A DNA stretch of 64,000 nucleotides from DATCMH01 sp036563505 (GTDB taxonomy: Bacteria; Pseudomonadota; Alphaproteobacteria; Rhizobiales; Beijerinckiaceae). The translations under genes were made by a program, and so were the position numbers. Position 1 is the stretch's first letter, and each line of letters begins with the position of its first letter. Positions 50,201-59,245 of the stretch are shown one piece after another. The stretch covers positions 496,001 to 560,000 of the forward strand of contig DATCMH010000002.1 of NCBI GenBank assembly GCA_036563505.1, in the 5' to 3' direction. Under the pieces are notes generated by a model. That model saw only the letters and a program-made list of their open reading frames with translations, was not told where the DNA came from and did not search any database.

Positions 50201-51286
50201 TCAAACCCGTTCGATGATCTTGTCGCCGAAGAGTCCCTGAGGCCGGAACATCAGGAAGCCCAGCGCGATGAAGTAGGCGAGCCAGGTCTCGATGCCGCCG
50301 CCGAGCAGCGGGCCCCAGTAGAACTCGCCGATCTTCTCGCCGATGCCGATGATCAGCCCGCCGATGATGGCGCCCGGCACGGAGGTGAAACCGCCGAGGA
50401 TCAGCACCGGAAGCGCTTTCAGCGCGATGGTCTCCAGCGCGAAGGACACGTCCGAGCGCGCCCCCCACATGATGCCCGTCACGAGGGCCACGATACCGGC
50501 GGCGAACCAGACAATCACCCAGATCTGGTTGAGCGAGATGCCGACCGAGAGCGCTGCCTTGTGGCTGTCGGCGACCGCCCTGAGCGCCCGGCCGATGCGG
50601 GTGTACTGGAAGAAGAGGGCGAGCGCCGCGATCATGATCGAGGCGATCACCGCCGCCGCAATGTCGAGGTGCTGCAGCGAGACGCGGCCCCCTAAGATCT
50701 CAAGGTCCGTGACGCCGCGGGGCAGGTAGAGCTGGTCGGTGATCATCACCTTCGGGTTGCCGCCGAAGACCGACTCGCCGAAGCCGATGAGGAAGTAGGT
50801 GAGCCCGAAGGTCGCCATGAAGAGGATGATGTCGGGCTGGTTGACGAGAGGCCGCAGCACGACCCGCTCCACCGCCACGGCGAGGACGAACATCACGCCG
50901 AGCGTGATGATTACCGCGAGGAAGGCCGGCACGCCCTTCTCATGGAGGCCGACCAAGGTCAGGGCCGCGAAGACCACCATGATCCCTTGGGCGAAGTTGA
51001 ACACGCCCGAGGCCTTGAAGATGAGCACGAAACCCAGCGCAATGAGCGCATAGAGCACGCCCGCCACGAGCCCTTCCCACAGCGTCTGCGCCAGAAGGTC
51101 GGGCTGGGTGACCATCAGCACGAAAGGGTCGACCAGCACGTCGTAGATCGGGTTGCCGCGCCCGATGGCGCCGGCCCGCGTGGCGAGGGCAAGGGCGATG
51201 ATGAGCGCCGCGAGCGCGCCCACGACCAAGGCCCACGTCGGGACGCGGAAGGCGGGAGCGGGAGTGCGAAGGACGCCGTCAGCCAT
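50201..51286 (-). CDS. Branched-chain amino acid-type ABC permease (LivH)
   Basis: 361-residue permease with about eight helices. Family marks are TLWEGLVAGVLYALIALGFVLIFKASGVFNFAQGIMVVFAALTLVGL, YTRIGRALRAVADSHKAALSVGISLNQIWVIVWFAAGIVALVTGIMWG and LPVLILGGFTSVPGAIIGGLIIGIGEKIGEF, all LivH-like. An N-terminal extension of about 60 residues with one extra helix precedes the core. ATG at 51286 starts nine bases after the livG stop. Confidence 0.94.
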   Translation of the reverse strand: MADGVLRTPAPAFRVPTWALVVGALAALIIALALATRAGAIGRGNPIYDVLVDPFVLMVTQPDLLAQTLWEGLVAGVLYALIALGFVLIFKASGVFNFAQGIMVVFAALTLVGLHEKGVPAFLAVIITLGVMFVLAVAVERVVLRPLVNQPDIILFMATFGLTYFLIGFGESVFGGNPKVMITDQLYLPRGVTDLEILGGRVSLQHLDIAAAVIASIMIAALALFFQYTRIGRALRAVADSHKAALSVGISLNQIWVIVWFAAGIVALVTGIMWGARSDVSFALETIALKALPVLILGGFTSVPGAIIGGLIIGIGEKIGEFYWGPLLGGGIETWLAYFIALGFLMFRPQGLFGDKIIERV

Positions 51287-51295
51287 GCCCCGCCC

Positions 51296-52096
51296 TCAAT
51301 GCGCCACGCCGAGATAGGCGTCGATGACCTTCGGGTCGCGCTTCACGTCGGCCGGCACGCCGTCGGCGATCTTGCGGCCGTATTCGAGCACCACCACGCG
51401 GTCGGAGAGGTCCATCACCACGCCCATGTCGTGCTCGATGAGGGCGATGGTGGTGCCGAACTGCTGGTTCACGTCGAGGATGAAGCGGCTCATGTCCTCC
51501 TTCTCCTCCAGGTTCATGCCGGCCATCGGCTCGTCGAGGAGGAGGAGGTCCGGCTCCATGGCGAGCGCGCGGCCGAGCTCGACGCGCTTCTGCAAGCCGT
51601 AAGGAAGCTTGCCGACGGGGGTCTTGCGGATCGCCTGGATCTCGAGGAAGTCGATGATGTCCTCGACCACGCGGCGGTGCTCCACCTCTTCCCGCATCGC
51701 CGGCCCGTGGCGCAGCACCTGCCAGAAGAGGTTCGAGCGCATCTTGAGCGAGCGCCCGGCCATGATGTTGTCCAGCGTCGTCATGCCCTTGAAGAGCGCC
51801 ACGTTCTGGAAGGTACGGGCGATGCCGCCCCGCGCCGCCACCGAGGGGCGCATCTTGGGCCGGGTCTCGCCGCGAAACGTGATGCGGCCGCGGGTCGGGT
51901 GGTAGAAGCCGTTGATGCAGTTGAGCATCGACGTCTTGCCCGCCCCGTTCGGGCCGATGATGGCGCGGATCTCGCCCTGGCGGATGTCGAAGGACACATC
52001 GGTGAGCGCCTTCACGCCGCCGAAGGCAAGGGACACGTCGTCGACGGCGAGCAGCACGTCGCCCTTGGCGAGGACGGGGTTGTCGGGGGCTCTCAC
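51296..52096 (-). CDS. Branched-chain amino acid-type ABC transporter ATPase (LivG)
   Basis: 266-residue ATPase. Walker A IIGPNGAGKTSMLNCINGFYHPTRG, signature KLPYGLQKRVELGRALAMEPDLLLLDEPMAGMNLEEKEDMSRFI, and IALIEHDMGVVMDLSDRVVVLEYGRKIADG match LivG. The GTG start overlaps the stop of the upstream acyl-CoA ligase gene (GTGA), so uptake and activation are translationally coupled. Confidence 0.95.
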   Translation of the reverse strand: MRAPDNPVLAKGDVLLAVDDVSLAFGGVKALTDVSFDIRQGEIRAIIGPNGAGKTSMLNCINGFYHPTRGRITFRGETRPKMRPSVAARGGIARTFQNVALFKGMTTLDNIMAGRSLKMRSNLFWQVLRHGPAMREEVEHRRVVEDIIDFLEIQAIRKTPVGKLPYGLQKRVELGRALAMEPDLLLLDEPMAGMNLEEKEDMSRFILDVNQQFGTTIALIEHDMGVVMDLSDRVVVLEYGRKIADGVPADVKRDPKVIDAYLGVAH

Positions 52097-54075
52097 TCCG
52101 CCGCCTCCATCATGCGCGGCGCCTCGACCGGATAGACCGTCATGTCCCGCACCTTCACCCGTCCGGCGATCACGCCCTTGCGGCCGTCCTCGAAGGTGAC
52201 CTCCGTGCGGATGTCGGCTTCGGACGAGCCGTCGTAGAGCGCATCGATGAGGGGCGCGTAGCGATCGGCGATGAAGCCGCGGCGCACCTTCTGCGTGCGG
52301 GTGAGTTCGCCGTCGTCGGCGTCGAGCTCCTTGGGCAGGATGAGGAAGCGCTTCACCTGCGCTCCGCCCATGCGAGGCTCGGTGCTGAGCGAGCGGTTCA
52401 CCGCGTCCACGTGCTCGGCGATCATGTCGTAGACGAGGGGGTGACCGGCGAGCTCCTGGTAGGACGCGTAGGTGACGCCGTTGCGCTCGGCCCAGTTGCC
52501 CACCGCCACGAGATCGATGTTGATGAAGCAGGCGACGTGGTCGCGGCCCGCGCCGAAGGCGACGGCCTCCTTGATGTTGGGATAGAACTTCAGCTTGTTC
52601 TCGACGTATTTCGGCGGGAACAGCGCCCCGTCGGCGAGCTTTCCGACGTCCTTGGCGCGGTCGATGATCCGCAGATGCCCTTCCGCGTCGAAGAAGCCGG
52701 CGTCTCCGGAGCGGACGAAGCCCTCCGGGGTCTTGGTCTCGGCGGTCTTCTCCGGGTCCTTGTAGTAGCCGAGGAATACGCCGGGGGAGCGGTAGAGCAC
52801 CTCGCCGTTGTCGTCGATCTTGATCTCGACCTCGGGGGCCGGGCGCCCCACCGTGTCGGCCCGGATCTCGCCGTCGGGCTGCATGGTGACGTAGACGGAG
52901 GCTTCCGTCTGTCCGTAGAGCTGCTTCAGGTTGACGCCGATCGCCCGGTAGAAGCGGAAGATCTCCGGGCCGATCGCCTCGCCGGCGGTGTAGCCCGTCT
53001 TGATGCCGGTGAGACCGAAGCGGTTGCGCAGGGGCGCGTAGACGAGCGCGTCGCCGGCCTTGTAGATCAGCCGGTCGAGGGTCGAGACCCCCGGCTCCCG
53101 GTTCAGGATCTTCTCGCCGACGCGGTTCGCATGGTCCAGGAAGTACTTGAACATGCGGCGCTTCAAGGCGCTCGCATCCTCCATGCGGACCATGGTCAGG
53201 GTCAGCATGCTCTCGAAGACGCGGGGCGGCGCGAAGGCGTAGGTCGTGCCGATCTCGCGCCGGTCCTCGACCACCGTGTCCGGGCTCTCGGGGCAGTTGA
53301 CGCAGAGCCCCGCGAGGATCGCCTGCGCGTAGGAGAAGATGTGATCGCCGACCCAGGCGATGGGCAGATAGGCGATGATCTCGTCGTCTTCGCTCAACCG
53401 GTCGAAGTCGCAGCCGATGCGGGCGGCGGCGATGACGTTGTCATAGGACAGCATCACGCCCTTGGGCCGGCCCGTCGTGCCCGAGGTGTAGAGGATGATG
53501 GCGAGGTCCGCGCCCTTGCCTTCGTTCAGGCCGGCCTCGAGCCGGGCGGCCAGGGCGGCGTCCTCGGCCAGGCGCCGCCGTCCCTCGTCGATCACCTCGT
53601 TGATGGGATGGAGCTTGGCGTGGTCGTAGTCCCGCAGGCCCCGCTCCTCATCGTAGAGGATGCGGGAGAGCAGCGGCACCTGATCGGCAACGGAGAGGAT
53701 CTTGTCGACCTGCTCCTGGTCCTGCACCGCGGCGTGGGTGACCTCGGCGTGGGAGAGAACGTAGGCCATCTCCTCGGCGACGCTATCCGCGTAGACCGGG
53801 ATCGGCACGGCCCCGAGCCACTGCGCGGCGGCCATGGTCCAGTAGAGGCGCGGCCGGTTATAGCCGACGACGGCGATCTTGGCCCCGCGCTCGACGCCGA
53901 GGCTCGAGAGCCCCGCCGCGTAGGCGCGCACCGTCTCGGCCACCTCGCCCCAGGTCCAGGACTGCCAGATCCCGAGGTCCTTGTGGCGGAACGCCGTGCG
54001 CCCCGCCCGATCGCGCGCGTTGCGCAGGATGAGCTTCGGAAATGTGTCGTCGCGACGGGCCTCGGCCACGCTCAC
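52093..54075 (-). CDS. Long-chain/aryl acyl-CoA ligase (AMP-forming)
   Basis: 660-residue ANL enzyme of the long-chain acyl-CoA synthetase type. The P-loop-like motif is LAIILYTSGTTGRPKGVMLSYDNV (about 205), followed by GEAIGPEIFRFYRAIGVNLKQLYGQTEASVYV and the hinge/A8 region SGDAGFFDAEGHLRIIDRAKDVGKLADGALFPPKYVENKLKF. It makes an acyl-AMP and then an acyl-CoA. As first gene of the operon, with a GTG start and a divergent LysR regulator, it may set the substrate range. Homologues adjoin Liv transporters in many alpha- and betaproteobacteria, but the acid is unproven. A GTG at 54075 and a second GTG two codons later are both possible. Confidence 0.92.
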   Translation of the reverse strand: MSVAEARRDDTFPKLILRNARDRAGRTAFRHKDLGIWQSWTWGEVAETVRAYAAGLSSLGVERGAKIAVVGYNRPRLYWTMAAAQWLGAVPIPVYADSVAEEMAYVLSHAEVTHAAVQDQEQVDKILSVADQVPLLSRILYDEERGLRDYDHAKLHPINEVIDEGRRRLAEDAALAARLEAGLNEGKGADLAIILYTSGTTGRPKGVMLSYDNVIAAARIGCDFDRLSEDDEIIAYLPIAWVGDHIFSYAQAILAGLCVNCPESPDTVVEDRREIGTTYAFAPPRVFESMLTLTMVRMEDASALKRRMFKYFLDHANRVGEKILNREPGVSTLDRLIYKAGDALVYAPLRNRFGLTGIKTGYTAGEAIGPEIFRFYRAIGVNLKQLYGQTEASVYVTMQPDGEIRADTVGRPAPEVEIKIDDNGEVLYRSPGVFLGYYKDPEKTAETKTPEGFVRSGDAGFFDAEGHLRIIDRAKDVGKLADGALFPPKYVENKLKFYPNIKEAVAFGAGRDHVACFINIDLVAVGNWAERNGVTYASYQELAGHPLVYDMIAEHVDAVNRSLSTEPRMGGAQVKRFLILPKELDADDGELTRTQKVRRGFIADRYAPLIDALYDGSSEADIRTEVTFEDGRKGVIAGRVKVRDMTVYPVEAPRMMEAAE

Positions 54076-54159
54076 GAGCGTCTCCCTGTCCTATCAGCGT
54101 TCCCGGTGGGCCGTCTGCGCGACCCTTAATGTTCCGTCACGCTAGCAGAGTGTCACGCG

Positions 54160-54194
54160 TTCGATAAGATAGAAAGGATCGAACCATTCGTTCG
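54160..54194. promoter_or_regulatory. Inverted repeats in the ligase-LysR divergent region
   Basis: TTCGAT (54160-54165) and ATCGAA (54178-54183) form an inverted repeat with a 12-base gap, and CGAAC (54180-54184) pairs with GTTCG (54190-54194). LysR-type regulators bind such interrupted repeats containing T-N11-A. The location between divergent genes fits control of both the Liv/ligase operon and the regulator itself. Confidence 0.45.
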
Positions 54195-54204
54195 AGATCA
54201 TCGA

Positions 54205-55116
54205 ATGCAGCCGAACCTCGTCGACCAGCTCACCGCCTTCATCGCCGTCGTGGAAACCGCGAGCTTCTCGGAGGCCGCCCGGCGTCTCGGGCGCGCCGTC
54301 TCGACGGTCAGCTACTCCGTCACCCGTCTCGAGGAGCAGTGCGGCTACCCGCTGCTGCGCCGGGGCGCGGGTCGGCCCGAGCTCACGCCGAAGGGCCGGG
54401 CGCTCTACCGCGAGGCGCAGGGCGTGGTCGAGGGGGCCCGTCGCTTCGCCGCCCGGGCCCGGTCGCTCGGTCGGGGCGAGGAGGCGCGGCTCGGCGTCGC
54501 GGTCGACGTGCTGTTTCCGCTCTCGGCCTTGATGGGGGCTCTCGCCACCTTCGGGGCCGAGTACCCGCACGTGCGCCTTCAGCTCTTCACGACGTCGCTC
54601 AACCGGCTCTGGGGCGATCTCAGGTCGGGCGCCCTCGACCTCTGCCTCGCGCCGCTGCGCGACGTGCCGGACGACGTGGAGCGCCAGCCGCTCACCACGA
54701 TCGAGCTGATCCTCGCCGCCGCCGCCCATCACCCCCTCGCCCGCCGCCGGGCGCCCTTCGACCTCGCGGAACTGCGGGCGCACCGCCAGCTCTATTATGC
54801 CGGCGCTTCCAACGTCGACGTCGAGCGCATGGGCCGGGTGTTCGGCACCGATGTCTGGACGGGAAGCGACCTCTGGACGATCCGCCTCATGCTGCGGGCC
54901 GGACTCGGCTGGTGCTTCGCCACCGAGGAGTTCCTGGGCGAGGACCTGCGGTCCGGCGAAGTCGCGCGCCTCGACTGCTCGGAACTTCGCTCCGACGGCC
55001 GCTGGGTTTTCGGCGCGGTTTGGCACATCGACCGGCCACCGGGCTTGGTGGGTCAGCGGCTGGTGGAGCTGGTGCAGGGGGAGTTGGCGCCGCTCCGGGC
55101 GGCTGCGGTGGGGTAA
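54205..55116 (+). CDS. LysR family transcriptional regulator
   Basis: 303-residue LysR regulator. The helix-turn-helix is at residues about 7-66 (LVDQLTAFIAVVETASFSEAARRLGRAVSTVSYSVTRLEEQCGYPLLRR), with the effector-binding domain from about 90 (ARLGVAVDVLFPLSALMGALATF). It is divergent from the acyl-CoA ligase operon, 129 bases away, and likely activates it when the acid or its CoA ester is present. The N-terminal ATG at 54205 gives the usual start. Confidence 0.93.
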   Translation: MQPNLVDQLTAFIAVVETASFSEAARRLGRAVSTVSYSVTRLEEQCGYPLLRRGAGRPELTPKGRALYREAQGVVEGARRFAARARSLGRGEEARLGVAVDVLFPLSALMGALATFGAEYPHVRLQLFTTSLNRLWGDLRSGALDLCLAPLRDVPDDVERQPLTTIELILAAAAHHPLARRRAPFDLAELRAHRQLYYAGASNVDVERMGRVFGTDVWTGSDLWTIRLMLRAGLGWCFATEEFLGEDLRSGEVARLDCSELRSDGRWVFGAVWHIDRPPGLVGQRLVELVQGELAPLRAAAVG

Positions 55117-55119
55117 AAC

Positions 55120-55440
55120 CTTTTCCTCGCGGGAGAAGGTGCCCTCGCGCCAGCGAGGGCGGATGAGGGGTGATGGGTGTAGGCTCGGGTTCTTCCGGGG
55201 AGCACCCCCTCACCCCCGCTTCGCTTTGCTCCGCTCGTCGCGTCGGCCGGTCCGCCGACGCGACCCTCTCCCCGGCCGGGAGAGGGGTGACGCGCTCCGC
55301 CGTGTCACACTGTTGAGGATCGTGCCGGTACTCGGGCGCCCAACTCCTCTCCCTTCCGGGGAGAGGGCTTCGCCTGCGGAACGGCAGGCGAAGCAAGGGA
55401 GCGCAAGCGACCGAGGGTGAGGGGAAGCCGGGCAAGAACC
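55120..55440. repeat. Palindromic repeat cluster downstream of LysR gene
   Basis: Holds CCTTTTCCTCGCGGGAGAAGG, CCGCTCGTCGCGTCGGCCGG, CCCTCTCCCCGGCCGGGAGAGGGG and the GCTTCGCCTGCGGAACGGCAGGCGAAGC hairpin. It matches blocks at 6.44-6.51 kb and 36.88-37.05 kb almost word for word. It fills the space between the convergent LysR and oxidoreductase genes; nothing coding is seen. Confidence 0.8.
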
Positions 55441-55480
55441 CGCGAGCTTCCGCAGGCGAGCCTCTTTCGTCCCCTACCGC

Positions 55481-58400
55481 CTACTCCGCCGCCGTCGCGA
55501 GTGCCGTGATCGGATTCCGGAACTGCTCCAGAAGCCCTGCCTCTTCCGCCTTCGCGGCTTCCAAGTTCCTCGCCTTCACGTGTCCGAAGCCGCGGATCTT
55601 CTGCGGGACGTTGGCAAGCCCCACCGCCACGGCATGGTTGTGCACGGTGAGCGCGCCGAGGATCTCCTCGATCCGCCCTTCGAAGTCGCGCACGAGCTGA
55701 CGCTCCGTCCGCCGCTCGTGGGTGTAGCCGAACACGTCGAGCGCCGTGCCGCGCAACCTCTTGCCCTTCGCGAGCCAGCGGAAGGCGCCCATCATCCAGG
55801 GGCCGAAGGTCATTTTGCGCGGCACGCCCGTCACCGGATCGCGGCGGGCCAGGAGCGGCGGGGCGAGGTGGAATTCGAGGCGCATGTTCTCGCCCTCGAA
55901 GGTCGAGGCGAGCTGCTTGTCGAAAGCGCCGTTGGTGTAGAGGCGCGCCACCTCGTACTCGTCCTTGTAGGCCATGAGCTTGAAGAGCGAGCGGGCGACC
56001 GCCTCGGTGAGCGCCGTCGAGGAGGGCGCGACCTTGGCTTCGGCCGCGCGAACCGCCTCGACCTTGGCCCGGTAGCGCTCGGCGTAAGATCCGTCCTGGT
56101 AGTCCGCCAGGAAGGCGACGCGCCGCGCGATGACCTCATCGAGGCTCTCCGACAGCTTGCGGATCTCCGTCGGCGCCTTGAAGCGCGCCATGACCTCGGC
56201 CATGCGCTCCGGCTCGGCCGCCGCGCGGCGGCCCCACTCGAAGGCGGCGAGGTTCATCTTCACCGCCTCGCCGTTGAGCTCGATCGCCTTGGTCAGCGCC
56301 GCGCTGGTAAGGGGCACGAGGCCCTTTTGATAGGCGTAGCCCAGCATGTACATGTTGGCGGCAATCGCGTTGCCCATCACGGTCACCGCGACAGTGGTCG
56401 CCTCGACGAAGTCGACGCCCCCCGTGCCGGCGGCACCCGCGATCGCGCGCTTGATGCGCTCGGCCGGCAGCGAGAAATCGGCGTTGCGGGTGAAGTCTCC
56501 CGGCATCACCTCCGCCGTGTTCACGACGAGGTGGGTGCGACCGGTCTTGACCGCGGCCAGCACCTTCTTCGTGCCGGTGACGACGAGGTCGCAGCCGAGC
56601 ACGAGATCCGCCGCGCCCGCCGTGACGCGGATGGCGTGAATGTCGTCCTGGCTGTTGGCGAGGCGCACGTGCGAGTAGACCGCGCCGCCCTTCTGGGCCA
56701 GGCCGGCCATGTCGATCATGCCCAGCCCCTTGCCCTCGAGATGGGCCGCCATGCCGAGGATCGCGCCGATGGTGACGACGCCCGTGCCGCCGACGCCCGT
56801 GACGATGACGTTGAACGTCTTGTCGATGGCCGGGATCGCGGGCTCAGGCAGGGCGCCGAAGGCGATGCCGTCCGTCGAAGCGGAGGCCGGCGCCGCCTTC
56901 TTCACCTGCGCCCCGTGCACCGTCACGAAGGAGGGGCAGAAGCCCTTCACGCAGGAGAAGTCCTTGTTGCAGTTCGACTGGTCGATCTGCCGCTTGCGGC
57001 CGAACTCCGTCGGCACGGGCTGCACGGCGACGCAGTTCGACTGCACGGAACAATCGCCGCAGGCCTCGCAGACCAACTCGTTGATGATGACGCGCTTGTC
57101 CGGGTCGGCGAACTCGCCGCGCTTGCGGCGACGGCGCTTCTCGGAGGCGCAGGTCTGGTCGTAGATCAGCACCGAGACGCCGGGCACGGTGGAGAGCTCG
57201 CGCTGCACGGCGTCGAGGTCGTCCCGATGGTGAAGCGACATCCCGGCCGGCCACTGGATGGTGGTCGGGTACTTGTCCGGCTCGTCGGTGACCAGCGCGA
57301 TGCGGTCGACGCCCTCGGCCCGCACCTGGCGGGCGATCATGTCGACGGTGAGACCCCCCTCGTGCTTCTGCCCGCCCGTCATGGCGACAGCGTCGTTGTA
57401 GAGGATCTTGTAGGTGACGTTCGTCTTCGTATGCGTCGCCCAGCGCAGGGCCAGCACGCCCGAATGGTTGTAGGTGCCGTCGCCGAGGTTCTGGAAGACG
57501 TGGCCGCGCTTGGAGAAGGCGTTCTCGCCGATCCAGTTCGCGCCCTCGCCGCCCATCTGGGTGAAGCCGTCGGTCGCCCGGTCCATCCACTGGACCATGT
57601 AATGGCAGCCGATGCCGGCATAGGCCCGCATGCCCTCCGGCACTTTAGTCGAGGAGTTGTGCGGGCAGCCGGAGCAGAAATGGGGCGTGCGGGAGGAGAC
57701 GTCCGAGGTGAGCGCCAGCACCTTCTGCGCCTCTTTCAGGCGCTCCACGCGCCCGCGCAGGTCGTCGTTGGTGTGGTAGCGCAGGAGGCGCTCACCGATG
57801 ACGATGGCGATGTCGTTCGGGTCAAGCGCCCCCTTGACGGGGAAGAGCCAGGAGCCCGCCTCGTCCTTCTTGCCGATGCAGACCGGCTGGTTCGCCGTGC
57901 CGTAGAGCTCTTCGCGGACCTGAACCTCGATGAGGGAGCGCTTCTCCTCGACGACGATGACGAGGTCGAGCCCGCGGGCGAAGTCCAGGAGCTCCCTCTG
58001 CGACAGCGGCCAGGGGCAGGCCACCTTGTAAAGGCGAAGGCCCATGTCGTTGGCCTTGACCTCGTCCAGACCGAGTTCGTCCATGGCCTGGCGCACGTCG
58101 AGGTAGGACTTGCCCACCGTGATGATGCCGACCTTCGGCTGACGGCCGCCGGAGAGCACGATTCGGTTGAGGTTATTCGCCCGCACGAAGGCGAGCATCG
58201 CGTCGCGCTTGAAGTCGTGGAGGCGCGCCTCCTGCTCCAGGATGGCGTCGGGCGTGCGGATGTTGAGGCCGCCCGGGGGCATGTTGAAATCGTCCGGGAT
58301 CACGATCTTCACCCGGTCGAGGGAGCCGTCGACGGAGGCCGTCGACTCGATGTTCTCCTTCACGCACTTGAACGCCGTCCAGGCGCCCGTGAAGCGGCTC

Positions 58401-58981
58401 ATGGCGAAGCCGTAGAGGCCGTAATCGAGGATCTCCTGAACGCCCGCGGGGTTCAGGATCGGGATCATGACGTCGACGAAGTGAAACTCGCTCTGGTGCG
58501 CGACGGTGGAGGACTCCGCCGTGTGATCATCGCCCATGAGGGCCAGGACGCCGCCGTGCTTCGAGCTGCCGGCCATGTTGGCGTGGCGGAAGACGTCGCC
58601 CGAGCGGTCGACGCCCGGCCCCTTGCCGTACCAGACGCCGAAAACGCCGTCGTACTTGCCCTCGCCCCGCATCTCGGCCTGCTGCGAACCCCAGACCGCC
58701 GTGGCGGCGAGCTCCTCGTTGAGGCCGGGCTGGAAGACGACGTTGCTCTTCTCGAGCCACTTCCGCGCGCGCCAGAGATTCTGATCGAGGCCGCCGATGG
58801 GGGAGCCGCGGTAGCCGGAGACGAAGCCCGCGGTGTTGAGACCGCTAAGCCGGTCGCGCTCGCGCTGCATCAAGAGGAGGCGCACGATCGCCTGGGTGCC
58901 CGTGATGAACACCCGGTCCTTCGTGAGGTCGTACTTGTCGTCGAGCGTTACGCTGCGAAGGCCACCTTCGATCGCGGACAT
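55481..58981 (-). CDS. Fused indolepyruvate ferredoxin oxidoreductase
   Basis: 1166-residue single-chain form in which the IorA-type thiamine-diphosphate part and the IorB-type gamma part are joined. The N-terminal part has FVSGYRGSPIGGLDQNLW and the TPP-binding region near GIGCHYMVQW and GGEGANWIGENAFSKRGHVFQNLGDGTYNHSG; a ferredoxin-like cluster region CEACGDCSVQSNC is at about 640; the last third starts NVIVTGVGGTGVVTIGAILGMAAHLEG. It oxidatively decarboxylates arylpyruvates to aryl-acetyl-CoA using ferredoxin. The upstream frame is open further, but the ATG at 58981 begins the conserved part. A GTCAG/CTGAC palindrome lies in its promoter region. Confidence 0.95.
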   Translation of the reverse strand: MSAIEGGLRSVTLDDKYDLTKDRVFITGTQAIVRLLLMQRERDRLSGLNTAGFVSGYRGSPIGGLDQNLWRARKWLEKSNVVFQPGLNEELAATAVWGSQQAEMRGEGKYDGVFGVWYGKGPGVDRSGDVFRHANMAGSSKHGGVLALMGDDHTAESSTVAHQSEFHFVDVMIPILNPAGVQEILDYGLYGFAMSRFTGAWTAFKCVKENIESTASVDGSLDRVKIVIPDDFNMPPGGLNIRTPDAILEQEARLHDFKRDAMLAFVRANNLNRIVLSGGRQPKVGIITVGKSYLDVRQAMDELGLDEVKANDMGLRLYKVACPWPLSQRELLDFARGLDLVIVVEEKRSLIEVQVREELYGTANQPVCIGKKDEAGSWLFPVKGALDPNDIAIVIGERLLRYHTNDDLRGRVERLKEAQKVLALTSDVSSRTPHFCSGCPHNSSTKVPEGMRAYAGIGCHYMVQWMDRATDGFTQMGGEGANWIGENAFSKRGHVFQNLGDGTYNHSGVLALRWATHTKTNVTYKILYNDAVAMTGGQKHEGGLTVDMIARQVRAEGVDRIALVTDEPDKYPTTIQWPAGMSLHHRDDLDAVQRELSTVPGVSVLIYDQTCASEKRRRRKRGEFADPDKRVIINELVCEACGDCSVQSNCVAVQPVPTEFGRKRQIDQSNCNKDFSCVKGFCPSFVTVHGAQVKKAAPASASTDGIAFGALPEPAIPAIDKTFNVIVTGVGGTGVVTIGAILGMAAHLEGKGLGMIDMAGLAQKGGAVYSHVRLANSQDDIHAIRVTAGAADLVLGCDLVVTGTKKVLAAVKTGRTHLVVNTAEVMPGDFTRNADFSLPAERIKRAIAGAAGTGGVDFVEATTVAVTVMGNAIAANMYMLGYAYQKGLVPLTSAALTKAIELNGEAVKMNLAAFEWGRRAAAEPERMAEVMARFKAPTEIRKLSESLDEVIARRVAFLADYQDGSYAERYRAKVEAVRAAEAKVAPSSTALTEAVARSLFKLMAYKDEYEVARLYTNGAFDKQLASTFEGENMRLEFHLAPPLLARRDPVTGVPRKMTFGPWMMGAFRWLAKGKRLRGTALDVFGYTHERRTERQLVRDFEGRIEEILGALTVHNHAVAVGLANVPQKIRGFGHVKARNLEAAKAEEAGLLEQFRNPITALATAAE

Positions 58982-59048
58982 GGGCCGTTCCCTCGTCTCG
59001 GGCCTCGTGACGCCGGTTGATCCAACGCTCAGGGCCCGCTGAAAATAC

Positions 59049-59084
59049 GTCAGTGATGCTGACATATATCACGGGAAGCGTCAA
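59049..59084 (-). promoter_or_regulatory. Palindrome and -35-like box before the indolepyruvate oxidoreductase
   Basis: GTCAG-TGATG-CTGAC (59049-59063) is a perfect 5-base-arm inverted repeat about 70 bases before the start codon. On the leftward strand TTGACG (59084-59079) lies 15 bases before the palindrome, and ATATATGT lies between them. The palindrome would overlap the -10 region and could be a repressor site; the regulator is not known. Confidence 0.4.
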
Positions 59085-59245
59085 TCGGCGCCGGACGCTG
59101 AAGCAGCGTCTACGGCCGAGGATGCGCCCCGTTTCCGCCGCAGTCGAGCGGAATGGGAGAGAGGCCGCTCTTCCCTGCCGGCGGCGCCTCCGTTAACGGG
59201 GCGTTAATCATGCCGAACCAGGGTCTCGCCCCAGCTCCGATGCCC

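Noticed and set aside
54142..55026. A 294-codon frame antisense to the LysR gene
   Set aside because: Covers the same DNA as a full-length LysR regulator with a proper helix-turn-helix; no domain on the other strand.
55580..59020. A very long open frame (about 1146 codons) antisense to the indolepyruvate oxidoreductase
   Set aside because: It mirrors the real gene in GC-rich DNA, has an Asp/Glu/His/Arg-rich meaningless composition and no recognisable domain.
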